DNA of 64,000 nt, taken from Bartonella taylorii 8TBB (GTDB lineage Bacteria > Pseudomonadota > Alphaproteobacteria > Rhizobiales > Rhizobiaceae). The number at the start of each line of letters is the position of its first letter. Positions within the stretch are counted from its first letter, which is position 1. Below are positions 42,982 through 53,406 of this stretch, piece by piece. A program made the translations under genes and the position numbers. Under the pieces are notes generated by a model. It did not search any database. It was not told where the DNA came from and was given only the letters and a program-made list of their open reading frames with translations. The DNA lies in assembly GCF_902825155.1 (NCBI RefSeq), contig NZ_CADEAG010000005.1, positions 95,362 to 159,361 on the forward strand, in the 5' to 3' direction.

Positions 42982-45006
42982 TTATAGTCCACGTTTTTTA
43001 ATCATTGCCTCTGGTGACGGTAGTCGTCCCCGAAAAGCTTTATAAAGCTCCTCTGGATCACAACTTCCCCCAGCCGAGTAAATAAAACGTTTCAACCTAT
43101 CAGCAAGCTTTGAATTAAAAACGTCACCCGTTTCTTCAAAAGCCTGAAAAGCATCAGCATCAAGTACTTCCGACCACATATAAGAATAGTAACCAGCGGC
43201 ATAACCATCTCCTGAAAATATATGCGTAAAATGCGGAGGACGATGACGCATAATAATTGTTTCAGGCATTTGTAACTTTTCTAATTCTTGACACTCAAAT
43301 ATTGTTGGATCAGTTATTTTTTCGCCTTGATGAAAAGCCATATCCAATAAGGCTGATGAGGTAAATTCAACTGCAGAAAAACCAGCATTAAATGTCTGTG
43401 CTGATAAAACTTTATCCATCAATGTTTGTGGCATAGGAAGCCCTGTATTTATATGCGTAGCATAAGATTTTAAGACCTCTGGTACAGTTAACCAATGTTC
43501 GTAAAGCTGAGAAGGAAGTTCAACAAAATCCCGCGAAACCGATGTTCCCGCTACAGATGGCCATGTTACATCAGAAAGTAAACCATGCAACGCATGTCCA
43601 AATTCGTGGAAAAGTGTGCGCGCATCATCAAGTGATAAAAGGGCAATCTCTCCTTTGGGTGGCTTAGCAAAATTACAAACATTATAGATAATAGGCTTTT
43701 GTCCACCATCCAGTTTATGTTGTGATTGTAAACTATTCATCCACGCCCCAGACCGTTTTGATGAACGCGCAAAATAATCACCAATAAAATGTCCAAGCAG
43801 ACTTCCATCAGATTTTCTTACTTCCCACAAACGTGCATCAGGATGCCAAAGCGTAACAGAATTTTTTTCTTCAAATGTAATGCCAAAGAGTTTTTCTGCC
43901 ACTCCAAAAGCCGCTTCAATCATGCGATCAAGCTGAAAATAATATTTAATTTCAGAGCTATCGAAAGAAAATTTTTCAGCGCGAAGTTTTTCAGCGTAAT
44001 AGCGCCAATCCCAAGCTTTTAAAGTTTCATTGCTTCCATGATTGTTCGCAAAGTTTTGCAATTCAATCTGTTCGCTAGAAGCCTTAGCTCTTGCCCGTTC
44101 CCATACAGGCGTAAGCAAATTCATAACCGCATTAACACTTTTGGCCATGGTATTATCAAGTTTTAAATCTGCAAAAGATTTATACCCCAATAATTTAGCC
44201 TTCTCATCTCTAAGTGCAACAATCTCTAAAATAATCGCTCGATTATCATTCTCGTTATTATTTTCACCACGTTTAGACCAAGCTTGGAATGCCACTTCAC
44301 GCAAATCACGACGATGAGAGAATTTCAAAAAAGGATCAACAACTGAGCGTGCTAATGTTAAGGCATAAGCTCCTTCATTTCCTTTTTCGCGTGCCATTTC
44401 TTTCATTGAAGCAATGAGATCATCAGGCAAACCAGATAAATCCGTTTGTTCTAAAAACAAAACCCATTCAGCTTCATCTTTTAAGACGTGCTGACCAAAA
44501 GTAGCATTTAAAAAAGCAAGCTTTTCATTAATTTCAACAAGTCGTTTCTTACCTGTTTCATCAAGTTTTGCACCGTTACAAACAAACTTTTTCCACCATA
44601 ATTCAAGTACACGTGTCGTTTCACTATCATACATACCTTGCTGCGACTGTTTATAAAGCACATCTATTTTTGCAAATATCCGTGTATCCATCATAATTTT
44701 TGAAGAATAATGAGAAAGTTTTACAACAAAGTCTTGCTCTAACTGCTGAATCAATGCGTTACTATGAGCACTTGTGCGCAAGAAGAATATTGAACATACA
44801 CGATCAAGCGCTTTGCCACAAAGCTCAAGATGTTGCAAAAAATTCTCAAGCGTTGGTGCTTCTCGCACCGTTGCAATCATCTCTATTTCTTTTTCTGCTT
44901 CTTGAAGTGCCTGTTCAAAAGCGGGAGCAAAATCTTCATCACTTATTGACGAAAAATCAGGAAGCCCTGAAAATCCCTTCCAGTCTAGCACTGCTACTTT
45001 TGTCAT
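42982..45006 (-). CDS. M3-family oligopeptidase (Dcp/PrlC type)
   Basis: It is a zinc metallopeptidase that degrades short peptides, probably in the cytoplasm. The 674-aa protein has the HEFGH zinc motif (LFHEFGHALHGLL, about residue 465) with the downstream Glu region, the family's long helical N-half, and a C-terminal YAAGYYSYMWSEVLDADAF segment. No signal peptide is visible. The ATG at 45006 was chosen over 45024 because it matches the usual N-terminus. Whether it acts as a dipeptidyl carboxypeptidase (Dcp) or oligopeptidase A (PrlC) cannot be decided by eye. Confidence 0.92.
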   Translation of the reverse strand: MTKVAVLDWKGFSGLPDFSSISDEDFAPAFEQALQEAEKEIEMIATVREAPTLENFLQHLELCGKALDRVCSIFFLRTSAHSNALIQQLEQDFVVKLSHYSSKIMMDTRIFAKIDVLYKQSQQGMYDSETTRVLELWWKKFVCNGAKLDETGKKRLVEINEKLAFLNATFGQHVLKDEAEWVLFLEQTDLSGLPDDLIASMKEMAREKGNEGAYALTLARSVVDPFLKFSHRRDLREVAFQAWSKRGENNNENDNRAIILEIVALRDEKAKLLGYKSFADLKLDNTMAKSVNAVMNLLTPVWERARAKASSEQIELQNFANNHGSNETLKAWDWRYYAEKLRAEKFSFDSSEIKYYFQLDRMIEAAFGVAEKLFGITFEEKNSVTLWHPDARLWEVRKSDGSLLGHFIGDYFARSSKRSGAWMNSLQSQHKLDGGQKPIIYNVCNFAKPPKGEIALLSLDDARTLFHEFGHALHGLLSDVTWPSVAGTSVSRDFVELPSQLYEHWLTVPEVLKSYATHINTGLPMPQTLMDKVLSAQTFNAGFSAVEFTSSALLDMAFHQGEKITDPTIFECQELEKLQMPETIIMRHRPPHFTHIFSGDGYAAGYYSYMWSEVLDADAFQAFEETGDVFNSKLADRLKRFIYSAGGSCDPEELYKAFRGRLPSPEAMIKKRGL

Positions 45007-45358
45007 AATACTCTCTATCTCCATTATGAATTTGATGTATAATAATTACCTTTACGACACAAATTGATAATATACTAAACTTATTTAATGAACTTCAAAA
45101 ATGCCTTTCAGCTCTCTCTTTTAAGAGAAAAAATAAAAGAATTTTTATCATGAGGATATAAATAAAAATGAAAATTTCTATGTATTTGCTTCATGAAATT
45201 GTTTATAACCTGCTATCTATCCTTGACTTTATTTCAAATATTAACAATTGGAAGAGTGCAATTGGGGAGCACTTTTGCTTAAATCTTTTATAATTTTTGT
45301 TTTATCTTGTTCATGATCTGAATTTATAATTCTTTAATTTTTCGGAAGGTACTTTATT
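45007..45358. other. Divergent spacer upstream of mgtE with a short frame
   Basis: This 352-bp AT-rich spacer holds a 41-codon frame at 45168-45293 (MKISMYLLHEIVYNLLSIL at its start), ending 65 bp before mgtE. It has AGGA 13 nt upstream, which is a poor spacing. It may be a leader frame or chance. No known magnesium riboswitch was recognised. Confidence 0.3.
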
Positions 45359-46735
45359 ATGACTGAAATTAAAACGACCTTCGACTTCAAAAATTCTTCT
45401 CCAGAAGCTCTTGCCGAAGAATTAAAAAATTATCATTTTGCTGACTCGATCGATATCATCAATGATCTCGATATCATGGAACGTGTAGCTATTCTTAGCC
45501 TTTTGCCTCTTGAGTATGTCATTGAACTCTTTGACAAACCAGAACTTGAACAACCTGCAGCTATTCTCGAACTTCTCCCTGTGAATCGTTCCGTTGAAAT
45601 TCTTGATGGTATGTCTGCTGATGCTGCTGCTGATGTCTTTCAGGAAATGGATAAAGAAACCCGCACGCGGCTTTATGCATTGCTCAAACCCTTAACGCGT
45701 GCTGAACTAAAAAAACTTACCAGTTACCCTGATCATACAGCAGGTGCACTGATGACAACAGAGTTTATCGCTGTCCCAGCAAACTGGACCGTAAAAAAAA
45801 CTCTGGATCATATTCGTGATGTTGAACGAACACGTGAAACAGTTTATACGAGTTATGTTATCGACCCCCAAACAGGCACTCTTCTCAAGGCCGTTTCACT
45901 GCGTAACCTTATCCTTGCCTCTCCTGATGATCAAATTCTAAACGTCTCTACACATGATACACCCATTACAATATCGCCCTTTACGCATCATGAAGACATC
46001 GCTCGTCTTTTTCAGCGCCATGACCTTCTCTCTGTACCAGTTATCGATGACTGTAACCATGTTATTGGTATTGTGACGGTTGACGACGTACTTGATACAA
46101 TGGTTGATGAAATGAGTGAAGATGCCTACAAATTTGGAGGTATGGAAGCTCTCGATAAACCCTATATGCAGATCAACTTTCTAGGGATGATGAAAAAACG
46201 TGGTGGCTGGCTGGCTTTACTTTTTCTTGGCGAAATGTTGACAGCAAGCGCTATGCAATATTTCGAAACAGAACTCGAAAAAGCCATCACTCTTACACTG
46301 TTTATTCCTCTTATCATGAGTTCAGGAGGAAATTCTGGTTCGCAGGCAACATCCCTCATTATTCGTGCACTTGCTTTACGTGAACTCACACTCAAAGACT
46401 GGTGGAAAATTATCCTCCGTGAAATTCCAGCAGGGATATCCCTTGGCCTTTTACTCGGAATTATTGGAATGATGCGCATTGCTATTTGGCAAGAACTCGG
46501 TATTTACAACTATGGTGAACATTGGATGTTCATTGCCATAACAGTAGGCACAGCTTTAGTTGGAATTGTCACCTTTGGTTCTTTATCTGGCTCTATGCTT
46601 CCCTTTATCCTTAAAAGTTTTGGATTCGATCCAGCAAGTGCTTCAGCTCCCCTTGTCGCAACTTTAGTGGATGTCATGGGAATCATTATCTACTTTTCTG
46701 TAGCCTCCTTTATCTTGTCTGGTACTCTACTCTAA
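45359..46735 (+). CDS. mgtE: MgtE, magnesium channel/transporter
   Basis: It imports Mg2+ across the inner membrane. The 458-aa protein has the cytosolic N-domain with MgtE repeats (VAILSLLPLEYVIELFD; GMSADAAADVFQEMD), two CBS domains (about residues 135-255) and five membrane helices at the C-terminus. The selectivity-pore segment SGGNSGSQATSLIIRAL and the late Asp segment LVATLVDVMGIII are present. The cytosolic domains act as a Mg2+ sensor in studied members. The ATG at 45359 is preceded by GGAAGG. No neighbour suggests an operon. Confidence 0.96.
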   Translation: MTEIKTTFDFKNSSPEALAEELKNYHFADSIDIINDLDIMERVAILSLLPLEYVIELFDKPELEQPAAILELLPVNRSVEILDGMSADAAADVFQEMDKETRTRLYALLKPLTRAELKKLTSYPDHTAGALMTTEFIAVPANWTVKKTLDHIRDVERTRETVYTSYVIDPQTGTLLKAVSLRNLILASPDDQILNVSTHDTPITISPFTHHEDIARLFQRHDLLSVPVIDDCNHVIGIVTVDDVLDTMVDEMSEDAYKFGGMEALDKPYMQINFLGMMKKRGGWLALLFLGEMLTASAMQYFETELEKAITLTLFIPLIMSSGGNSGSQATSLIIRALALRELTLKDWWKIILREIPAGISLGLLLGIIGMMRIAIWQELGIYNYGEHWMFIAITVGTALVGIVTFGSLSGSMLPFILKSFGFDPASASAPLVATLVDVMGIIIYFSVASFILSGTLL

Positions 46736-47416
46736 CATGGCAAGCAAAAAACATATCTCATGCAGCTAAAATCTTTTCTATGTAAACAACTGTTGAAAAG
46801 CACATTAATTTCTTAAAAACATAAAACAACATCGCACATCTTAAAGAAACTCCTGTGATATTGTTATCGTCCATTCTTTTAGGAGCTCTTAGATTATGCG
46901 TAAACAAAAGCTGTTCAATGACAAATCAAGAAAGAGATTAGCATACCTATATCAGCAGTTTTAGAAAAAATCTCATATACGTTAATGCACTGTTTACATA
47001 CCAAAATAAATAAAACCTGAACAGAGTATAAGGAAATATGTCCTTTATTTAGCACTCTTACTCAATATAGAAAACAATAACTATATCATTATAAATCAAT
47101 ATTTTACCAACACAAAGCTGTATCGATTTTGAGTATTGATAGTGGTAAAATACACACTTTGATTATAAGAGAACAAATTTTATTATTGGTTTTCTTCGTA
47201 CATACCTCATATAAAGTGCTCACATACTCAAAAGTTTTTAGGAAAACTTTTCCAAGCCAATAGAACATCAAAAGCCTTTGCAAACACTTTGCTATAAAAA
47301 TATTTCCTCCTCTTCCAAAATTATAAAAAAACATGTAAAAGATTTTTTAGTAGTAAGGTAAGGACCGCAGAGGCGTTACCTCAAGTGAAATCTCATTAAA
47401 GAAAAGAAGAAAATTT
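46736..47416. other. Spacer between mgtE and typA
   Basis: This 681-bp AT-rich region contains a 22-codon frame at 46896-46964 (MRKQKLFNDKSRKRLAYLYQ at its start) with AGGAG 10 nt upstream, perhaps a small peptide or gene remnant. A 76-codon minus frame at 47104-47334 has no family character. The typA promoter should lie near its right end. Confidence 0.4.
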
Positions 47417-49243
47417 ATGCAATTGCGTAATATCGCCATCATTGCCCACGTTGATCATGGCAAAACAACACTCGTGGACGAGCTTCTCAAACAATCAGGG
47501 AACTTTCGCGATAATCAGCGTACCAGTGAACGTATGATGGATTCAAACGACATTGAAAAAGAACGTGGAATTACAATTCTAGCAAAAGTGACGTCCGTTG
47601 TTTGGAAAGATACCCGAATTAACATTGTTGATACACCAGGTCACGCCGATTTTGGTGGAGAAGTTGAACGTATTTTAAATATGGTCGATGGAGCAATTGT
47701 GCTTGTTGATGCAGCTGAAGGCCCCATGCCGCAAACAAAATTTGTCGTTGGTAAAGCCTTAAAAGTAGGATTACGCCCAATTGTTGCTATCAATAAGATT
47801 GATCGAGCTGATGCGCGTGCTGATGAAGTTATCAATGAAGTTTTTGACCTTTTTGCGGCTCTTGATGCAACCGATGAACAGCTTGATTTTCCCATTCTTT
47901 ATGGATCAGGCCGTGATGGATGGATGGCTGAATCCCCTGAGGGACCCAAAGATCAAGGGCTAAGTCCTCTATTTGACCTTGTAATCCGCCATGTCCCTTC
48001 TCCTAGTATAGCAGAAGGACCATTTCGTATGATCGGAACTATTCTTGAAGCAGATCCATTTTTAGGACGAATTATTACTGGACGCATTCATTCAGGCTCT
48101 ATAAAATCCAATCAGAGTGTTAAAGTTCTTGGACAAGATGGAAAACTTTTAGAAACTGGGCGTATTTCAAAAATTTTGGCATTTCGTGGGCTAGAACGGC
48201 AACCTATTGAAGAAAGTATTGCTGGTGATATCGTAGCAATTGCAGGTCTACAGAAAGGTACCGTCGCCGATACTTTCTGTGATCCTGCTGTCAATGAACC
48301 CCTCACCGCTCAACCAATTGACCCTCCTACTGTTACTATGAGTTTTCTTGTCAATGATAGTCCCCTTGCAGGAACTGAAGGCGATAAAGTAACAAGTCGT
48401 GTCATCCGTGATCGTTTATTAAAAGAAGCAGAAGGTAATGTAGCCCTTAAAATTGAAGAATCAGCCGATAAAGATTCTTTCTACGTTTCAGGACGAGGAG
48501 AATTACAACTTGCGGTTCTCATTGAAAATATGCGCCGTGAAGGGTTTGAACTTAGTGTTTCTCGTCCACGTGTCGTTATGCAAAAAGATGAAAACGAAAC
48601 AACTCTTGAACCAATAGAGGAAGTTGTTATCGATGTTGATGAGGAATATTCCGGAACTGTCGTTCAAAAAATGTCCGAACGTAAGGCTGAAATGGTTGAG
48701 CTGCGTCCTTCTGGGGGTAATCGTGTCCGCCTTGTCTTTTACGCACCAACGCGAGGTCTTATCGGCTACCAATCAGAGCTTTTGACGGATACACGTGGTA
48801 CAGCAATTATGAATCGTCTCTTCCACGCCTATGAACCTTATAAAGGAGATATTGGTGGTCGTGTGAATGGTGTTATGATCTCAAATGATAGCGGTGAATC
48901 TGTCGCTTATGCTCTTTTTAATCTCGAAGACCGTGGACCTATGATCATCGATGCTGGCGTTAAAGTCTATCAAGGTATGATTATTGGTATACACTCACGT
49001 GATAATGACTTAGAAGTGAATGTTTTAAAAGGAAAAAAACTGACCAATATGCGCGCTTCTGGAAAAGATGAAGCCGTAAAATTAACCCCTCCACTTAAAA
49101 TGACATTAGAACGTGCTCTATCGTGGATACAAGATGATGAACTTGTAGAAGTAACTCCTAAAAATATTCGTCTGCGCAAACTCTATCTGGATCCCAATGA
49201 ACGCAAACGTTTTGAAAAAACACGTGCATCAACTTCAAGCTAA
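47417..49243 (+). CDS. typA: TypA/BipA, ribosome-associated GTPase
   Basis: TypA is an EF-G-like translational GTPase needed for ribosome assembly and adaptation to stress and low temperature. The 608-aa protein has G1 AHVDHGKTT, switch I with RGITI, G3 [12 protein letters not shown]4 NKID, and the EF-G-like domains III and V plus a TypA-specific C-terminal domain ([20 protein letters not shown]). It starts at the ATG at 47417 after an AAAGAAAAGAAG tract. ppa follows after 68 bp. Confidence 0.97.
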   Translation: MQLRNIAIIAHVDHGKTTLVDELLKQSGNFRDNQRTSERMMDSNDIEKERGITILAKVTSVVWKDTRINIVDTPGHADFGGEVERILNMVDGAIVLVDAAEGPMPQTKFVVGKALKVGLRPIVAINKIDRADARADEVINEVFDLFAALDATDEQLDFPILYGSGRDGWMAESPEGPKDQGLSPLFDLVIRHVPSPSIAEGPFRMIGTILEADPFLGRIITGRIHSGSIKSNQSVKVLGQDGKLLETGRISKILAFRGLERQPIEESIAGDIVAIAGLQKGTVADTFCDPAVNEPLTAQPIDPPTVTMSFLVNDSPLAGTEGDKVTSRVIRDRLLKEAEGNVALKIEESADKDSFYVSGRGELQLAVLIENMRREGFELSVSRPRVVMQKDENETTLEPIEEVVIDVDEEYSGTVVQKMSERKAEMVELRPSGGNRVRLVFYAPTRGLIGYQSELLTDTRGTAIMNRLFHAYEPYKGDIGGRVNGVMISNDSGESVAYALFNLEDRGPMIIDAGVKVYQGMIIGIHSRDNDLEVNVLKGKKLTNMRASGKDEAVKLTPPLKMTLERALSWIQDDELVEVTPKNIRLRKLYLDPNERKRFEKTRASTSS

Positions 49244-49311
49244 TTTTATGACTTACTCGGTCGAAGATTTTATCGTACTTAGCCTCACCACACTCCAGAA
49301 AGGATATTTAC

Positions 49312-49842
49312 ATGAATATTAAAGAAATCCCAGTTGGTAAAAATCCACCAGAAGATATCAATGTCATTGTAGAAGTCTCTCTTGGTGGTCAACCAATAAA
49401 ATATGAAATGGATAAAAAATCAGAAGCGTTATTTGTTGATCGTTTTCTTCATACATCAATGGTTTATCCCGGAAATTATGGTTTTGTCCCACATACTCTT
49501 TCAGATGATGGTGATCCCATTGATGTTCTTATCTGTAATACCCGTCCACTTATTCCTGGTTGTGTGATTAATGTTTGTCCTATCGGGGCTCTGATTATGG
49601 AAGATGACGGTGGTAAAGACGAGAAAATTATTGCTGTCCCTACTCCCAAATTAACAAAACGCTATATCAATATTCATGACTATACAGATCTTCCTGAAAT
49701 TACACTCAAGCAGATTGCGCATTTTTTCGAACATTACAAAGACCTTGAACCTGGGAAATGGGCAAAAATTGAAGGATGGCGTGATAAAAGTTTTGCCCAT
49801 GGACTCATTATGCAAGCTATTGAGCGCAATAAAGGAATATAA
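49312..49842 (+). CDS. ppa: Inorganic pyrophosphatase, Ppa
   Basis: It hydrolyses pyrophosphate to drive biosynthetic reactions forward. The 176-aa protein is the normal size for a family I enzyme and contains the signature DDGDPIDVL with the metal-binding Asp residues, plus [17 protein letters not shown] near the N-terminus and [12 protein letters not shown]. The ATG at 49312 has AGAAAGGA upstream. A hairpin terminator follows 15 bp after the stop. Confidence 0.97.
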   Translation: MNIKEIPVGKNPPEDINVIVEVSLGGQPIKYEMDKKSEALFVDRFLHTSMVYPGNYGFVPHTLSDDGDPIDVLICNTRPLIPGCVINVCPIGALIMEDDGGKDEKIIAVPTPKLTKRYINIHDYTDLPEITLKQIAHFFEHYKDLEPGKWAKIEGWRDKSFAHGLIMQAIERNKGI

Positions 49843-49857
49843 TTCTTTCAAAAAAAT

Positions 49858-49880
49858 AAAGTCCATTTTGAATGGGCTTT
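49858..49880. terminator. Shared terminator of ppa and the DUF167 gene
   Basis: AAAGTCCATT and AATGGGCTTT (one U-G pair) form a 10-bp stem with a 3-base loop, followed by TTACTTT on the plus strand and bordered by an A-rich tract on the other side. It sits between two convergent genes. Confidence 0.7.
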
Positions 49881-50212
49881 TACTTTGAGGTATATTCTCC
49901 TAAAGATTGCCATATTTGCTTTAACTCTTCCAAATGTGTTGAAAAGTAAAGCTGTTTGTAGCGAGATGTTGTACCGCTTTTCAGAGAAATGCAAGAGGAT
50001 GGAATTTTCCATTGTTTTGCTAGAAATTTAATGAGAGCTCTATTTGCCTTTCCATCTTCAGGAACAGCACGAAGGCGTACAACTAAATATTGCTTTCCAT
50101 TATCCCTGATTTCAACCCCCATAATTCTATCAACGGAAGCTTTGGGAATGAGATATACAAACAAGCTCAAACCATTCGAATCAAATTGATGAAACATCTT
50201 CATATGTCTCAT
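49880..50212 (-). CDS. DUF167 (YggU-like) protein
   Basis: It is a small conserved protein of unknown biochemical function. The 110-aa product has the DUF167 pattern LFVYLIPKASVDRIMGVE, then LVVRLRAVPEDGKANRALIKFLAKQW and LKSGTTSRYKQL. Three nearby in-frame ATGs (50212, 50203, 50197) are possible; the first is used. It follows the YggT-family gene closely on the same strand, the usual yggT-yggU pair. Confidence 0.88.
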   Translation of the reverse strand: MRHMKMFHQFDSNGLSLFVYLIPKASVDRIMGVEIRDNGKQYLVVRLRAVPEDGKANRALIKFLAKQWKIPSSCISLKSGTTSRYKQLYFSTHLEELKQIWQSLGEYTSK

Positions 50213-50221
50213 ATGAGATTT

Positions 50222-50515
50222 CTATAGATATATATTTGCATAAACGCGCCACATAAATGTACGAATAAAATAAATAATGATGAAAACTACAACAGGTGAA
50301 ATATCAATTGTTCCAAGATTTGGCAAAATCTGCCGAATACGACTAAGAACGGGTTCCGTAAGGCGATATAAAAAGCTTCTTATCAAAACAACAAAGCGAT
50401 TGCGTGCATTTATGATATTAAATACATAAAGCCAAGAAAAAATGACACTTGCGATTAAAATATCAATATAAATACCGAAAACGAGATCAATCACTTTAAG
50501 CAATGTATAAACCAT
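50222..50515 (-). CDS. YggT-family inner membrane protein
   Basis: The 97-aa protein has two hydrophobic segments ([19 protein letters not shown] and [15 protein letters not shown]) joined by the family's conserved [19 protein letters not shown] stretch. YggT proteins are linked to osmotic-stress tolerance and cell division in several bacteria; the mechanism is unknown. It starts at the ATG at 50515 and is followed after 9 bp by the DUF167 gene. Confidence 0.9.
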   Translation of the reverse strand: MVYTLLKVIDLVFGIYIDILIASVIFSWLYVFNIINARNRFVVLIRSFLYRLTEPVLSRIRQILPNLGTIDISPVVVFIIIYFIRTFMWRVYANIYL

Positions 50516-50850
50516 GCTTTATCCCTCTTTCAATCACAGAAATAGAAAATTTTATATAGAGCTTTTATTAAAATAAGTCTGTTTTTCGAACAATGTTTAT
50601 AGTTAAATGTTCATTTTTCCATAAATAGAAAATCCAAACATTCAAATTCTTTACCTTTATACCATCATGATGATGAAACTGAGAAAATAAATATCAGCTA
50701 AAAAATAGCTGCTCAAAACAGAAATAATGACGCATAACCACAGAACATTCCTTATAAAATAACCTTGCTGTTTTAACCGTAGAATTACTACAAACAAACA
50801 CTCAAACTAAAAACGGCCTTTAAAGGCCGCCTTTGTTATATTTTTAAAAA
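50516..50850. other. Spacer containing the ialB terminator
   Basis: Apart from the terminator at 50807-50829, nothing else is recognisable in this 335-bp AT-rich stretch between ialB and the YggT gene. It should contain the promoter of the YggT-DUF167 pair. Confidence 0.4.
50807..50829 (-). terminator. Intrinsic terminator of ialB
   Basis: CGGCCTTTAAAGGCCG (50814-50829) is a perfect 16-base palindrome, GC-rich at its base. On the minus strand it is followed by TTTTTAG, 21 bp after the ialB stop. Confidence 0.85.
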
Positions 50851-51411
50851 TTATTTCTGCAAAGTAGTCAAACGGTTAAGGGCATTGCTAAAACCATTCA
50901 ACTGAACGAATAAATCATTCAAAGGTGGTTCGCCCGGAGCAGCAATTGTCATAGCCAATTTCAAATTCTTGCCAGCACGTAAAGCTGCCACGTGATTTTT
51001 ATCAAATACTATTGGAACAATGCAACCTGCTGGTACACACGTCCGAATACCCGTTTCGATAGCAGCCTTCCCTTCATCAACTTGTAAACGAACAGGTTTA
51101 GAGACCAAAATGCCAAAAGGAACCGTTAAATTACCAGATACAACACCATCAGCGTTGAGAATAACGTTCATAGCCACAACGACACGACCTTGATCATTCA
51201 CTTCCTGACGGCCCATAAAACAAATCTTTTTCCCTTCTTGTATACCGCAGTTAATAGTCCACAAGCCGTAGGTTTCAGACAAAGAAGAAGCGCCATTAGG
51301 CAACGTAGCTGCTGCAGGTTTGGTTGCAGTTGGCTTTGAATCTGATGCAAATGCTACAGAAGAAATACTCAAAAGAGTAAAAACCATAAGTAAATTAAAT
51401 AACTTTTTCAT
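50851..51411 (-). CDS. ialB: Invasion-associated locus B protein, IalB
   Basis: IalB is an exported protein first described in Bartonella bacilliformis as needed for erythrocyte invasion. The 186-aa precursor has a signal peptide (LFNLLMVFTLLSISSVAFA) and the IalB domain with a four-Cys pattern: WTINC, KICF, IRTC and GCIVP. It ends with the family's VQLNGFSNALNRL helix. The ATG at 51411 was chosen; the frame to 51423 adds four residues. A strong terminator follows. ialA (rppH) lies 110 bp upstream on the same strand, the classical ialAB pair. A paralogue occurs at 62902-63510. Confidence 0.94.
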   Translation of the reverse strand: MKKLFNLLMVFTLLSISSVAFASDSKPTATKPAAATLPNGASSLSETYGLWTINCGIQEGKKICFMGRQEVNDQGRVVVAMNVILNADGVVSGNLTVPFGILVSKPVRLQVDEGKAAIETGIRTCVPAGCIVPIVFDKNHVAALRAGKNLKLAMTIAAPGEPPLNDLFVQLNGFSNALNRLTTLQK

Positions 51412-51521
51412 CTTATATTCCAATTCTTTACATAAAAGAAAAACATGTTTATTATCTTTTAATGATTATACATAATATAAAGCATCTTGCTAAAAAAGAG
51501 CTTTATTTAATTATATAGCCT

Positions 51522-52043
51522 TTATAATCTTTTAAGGCTACCTCGAAATTCATTGACAACTTTCCTATAGACATGCTTTTTAAAAGAAATTACAATTGAA
51601 GGGAGGGTTTCTAGATCCGCCCATTTCCACTGATCAAATTCTGCTTTATTACCATCTGGCGGGGGATTAATGGCGATTTCAGAAAGATCTCCCGTAAACT
51701 GAAAAGCAAACCATTTTTGTATTTGTCCACGATACTTATTGTTCAATGTACACCCAACAAGTTCTTGTGGAAAATCATAATGGAACCAATTCTGTGCTTC
51801 TTTAATCAATTTTACAGATCGGATACCAGTTTCTTCATAAAGTTCACGACATGCCGCTTCTAATGGCTCCTCGTTTTCATCGATTCCTCCTTGAGGGAGT
51901 TGCCAACGATGAGACATGTCGGTATCAGCATGAGCTGACGTCATTAAACGGCGCCCAATCCAAACTTTACCTGCACGATTAAATACAACAATCCCAACAC
52001 ATTTCCGATAAGGAAGAGCTGTCAAATTAACCACCGCATCCAT
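51522..52043 (-). CDS. ialA: IalA / RppH, Nudix RNA pyrophosphohydrolase
   Basis: It removes pyrophosphate from 5'-triphosphate mRNA ends and hydrolyses diadenosine polyphosphates. In Bartonella it was named IalA for its role in erythrocyte invasion. The 173-aa protein has the Nudix box GGIDENEEPLEAACRELYEE followed by TGI, the RppH-typical WQLPQGG lead-in, and W-F-x-Y-D segments in QNWFHYDFP. It lies between ctpA and ialB, on the same strand as both. Confidence 0.95.
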   Translation of the reverse strand: MDAVVNLTALPYRKCVGIVVFNRAGKVWIGRRLMTSAHADTDMSHRWQLPQGGIDENEEPLEAACRELYEETGIRSVKLIKEAQNWFHYDFPQELVGCTLNNKYRGQIQKWFAFQFTGDLSEIAINPPPDGNKAEFDQWKWADLETLPSIVISFKKHVYRKVVNEFRGSLKRL

Positions 52044-52083
52044 TCAATTATTCACCAAAAGCATAAGCTGCATCCATTCTTTC

Positions 52084-53394
52084 TCACTTTAAAATATCCT
52101 TATTGGGATCTGGTGGAAATGCTGCATGTGCCATTTCACCACGTAACAGCTTATAAGCCTCACGCAATTGAACATCATCCTTAGGGTCTTGCGGAACAAA
52201 AGCAGCCGAGCCAGACCCCTTATTATTTTCTCGCTTCCCTTTTATATGCCCTTTCAATGCAGATTCACCAATCTTTACATCATAGCCTTTATATTTTTCA
52301 GGTAGTGGTTGTTCTACAATAATATCAGGTGTAATCCCAGTTCCTTGAATTGAAGTACCGGACGGCGTGTAATAAAGTGCTGTTGTTAAGCGTAAAGCAC
52401 CATTTTCACCCAAAGGAATGATCGTTTGAACAGATCCCTTACCAAAAGATTGCGTACCTAAAATTGTTGCACGACGATGATCTTGTAATGCACCTGCAAC
52501 AATTTCAGAAGCACTCGCCGAACCACCATTAATGAGGACAATAAGAGGTTTTTCATTGATGATATCCCCTGGCTTAGCATCAAATCTCGTCACATCACTC
52601 TTTTTACGCCCGCGGGTCGATACAATCTCACCTTTATTGAGAAAGGCACTCGAAACACTAACAGCTTGATCTAAAAGACCACCAGGATTAAGTCGCAAAT
52701 CAAGGACATATCCCTTCAACTTATCTTGAGGAATTTTAGACTGAATATCTTTAATTGCAGCCTGAAGATTGCCAAAAGTCTGCTCAGAAAACTGAATGAG
52801 TCTTAAATATCCAATATCACCCTCAACGCGATACTTCACTGCCTTCACTTTGATGATATCACGAACAACCTTAATTTCCAGTGGCTTATCAACACCAGAA
52901 CGAATAATTGTCAACGTAATTGGTGTTCCAGGAGCACCCCGCATCTTATTAACAGCTTCATTCAATGTTTGACCATTGGTCTGTACACCATCAATTTTTG
53001 AAATGAGATCCCCTGCCAAAATACCTGCTTTTGAAGCAGGTGTATCATCCATTGGGGACACAACTTTAATTAAGCCTTTCTCCATGGTTACTTCAATACC
53101 GAGCCCTCCGAATTCTCCTTTTGTAGAATCCCGCATCTCCTTGGCTTCTTGCGCATTCATATAAGATGAATGAGGATCAAGCGATGTGAGCATCCCATTT
53201 ATAGCATTTTCAATAAGCTTTTTATCATCTGGAACCGTCACGTATTGCATACGTACGCGTTCAAAGATATCGCCAAATATGGCCAGCTCTTTATACGTAT
53301 CACCTTCATTATTGGCAGCAACAGACTGCACCATAATCATTGAACTGGCGCCGAGAAATACCCCAGCGACCAAAAGAATAATTTTACGAATCAT
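52084..53394 (-). CDS. ctpA: CtpA, carboxyl-terminal processing protease (S41)
   Basis: It is a periplasmic protease that processes exported proteins. The 436-aa protein has an N-terminal signal or anchor (IILLVAGVFLGASSMIMVQS), a PDZ domain (GLGIEVTMEKGLIKVVSPMD, about residues 95-175) and the S41 core with the Ser in GGSASASEIVAGAL and the Lys in FGKGSVQ. It follows the EnvC-like gene after 12 bp, a pairing common in Proteobacteria, where the two cooperate in wall remodelling. Confidence 0.95.
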   Translation of the reverse strand: MIRKIILLVAGVFLGASSMIMVQSVAANNEGDTYKELAIFGDIFERVRMQYVTVPDDKKLIENAINGMLTSLDPHSSYMNAQEAKEMRDSTKGEFGGLGIEVTMEKGLIKVVSPMDDTPASKAGILAGDLISKIDGVQTNGQTLNEAVNKMRGAPGTPITLTIIRSGVDKPLEIKVVRDIIKVKAVKYRVEGDIGYLRLIQFSEQTFGNLQAAIKDIQSKIPQDKLKGYVLDLRLNPGGLLDQAVSVSSAFLNKGEIVSTRGRKKSDVTRFDAKPGDIINEKPLIVLINGGSASASEIVAGALQDHRRATILGTQSFGKGSVQTIIPLGENGALRLTTALYYTPSGTSIQGTGITPDIIVEQPLPEKYKGYDVKIGESALKGHIKGKRENNKGSGSAAFVPQDPKDDVQLREAYKLLRGEMAHAAFPPDPNKDILK

Positions 53395-53406
53395 TTTGGT
53401 TCCTTC

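Noticed and set aside
47104..47334. 76-codon minus-strand frame before typA
   Set aside because: No motif and no ribosome-binding site; it lies in the spacer that should carry the typA promoter.
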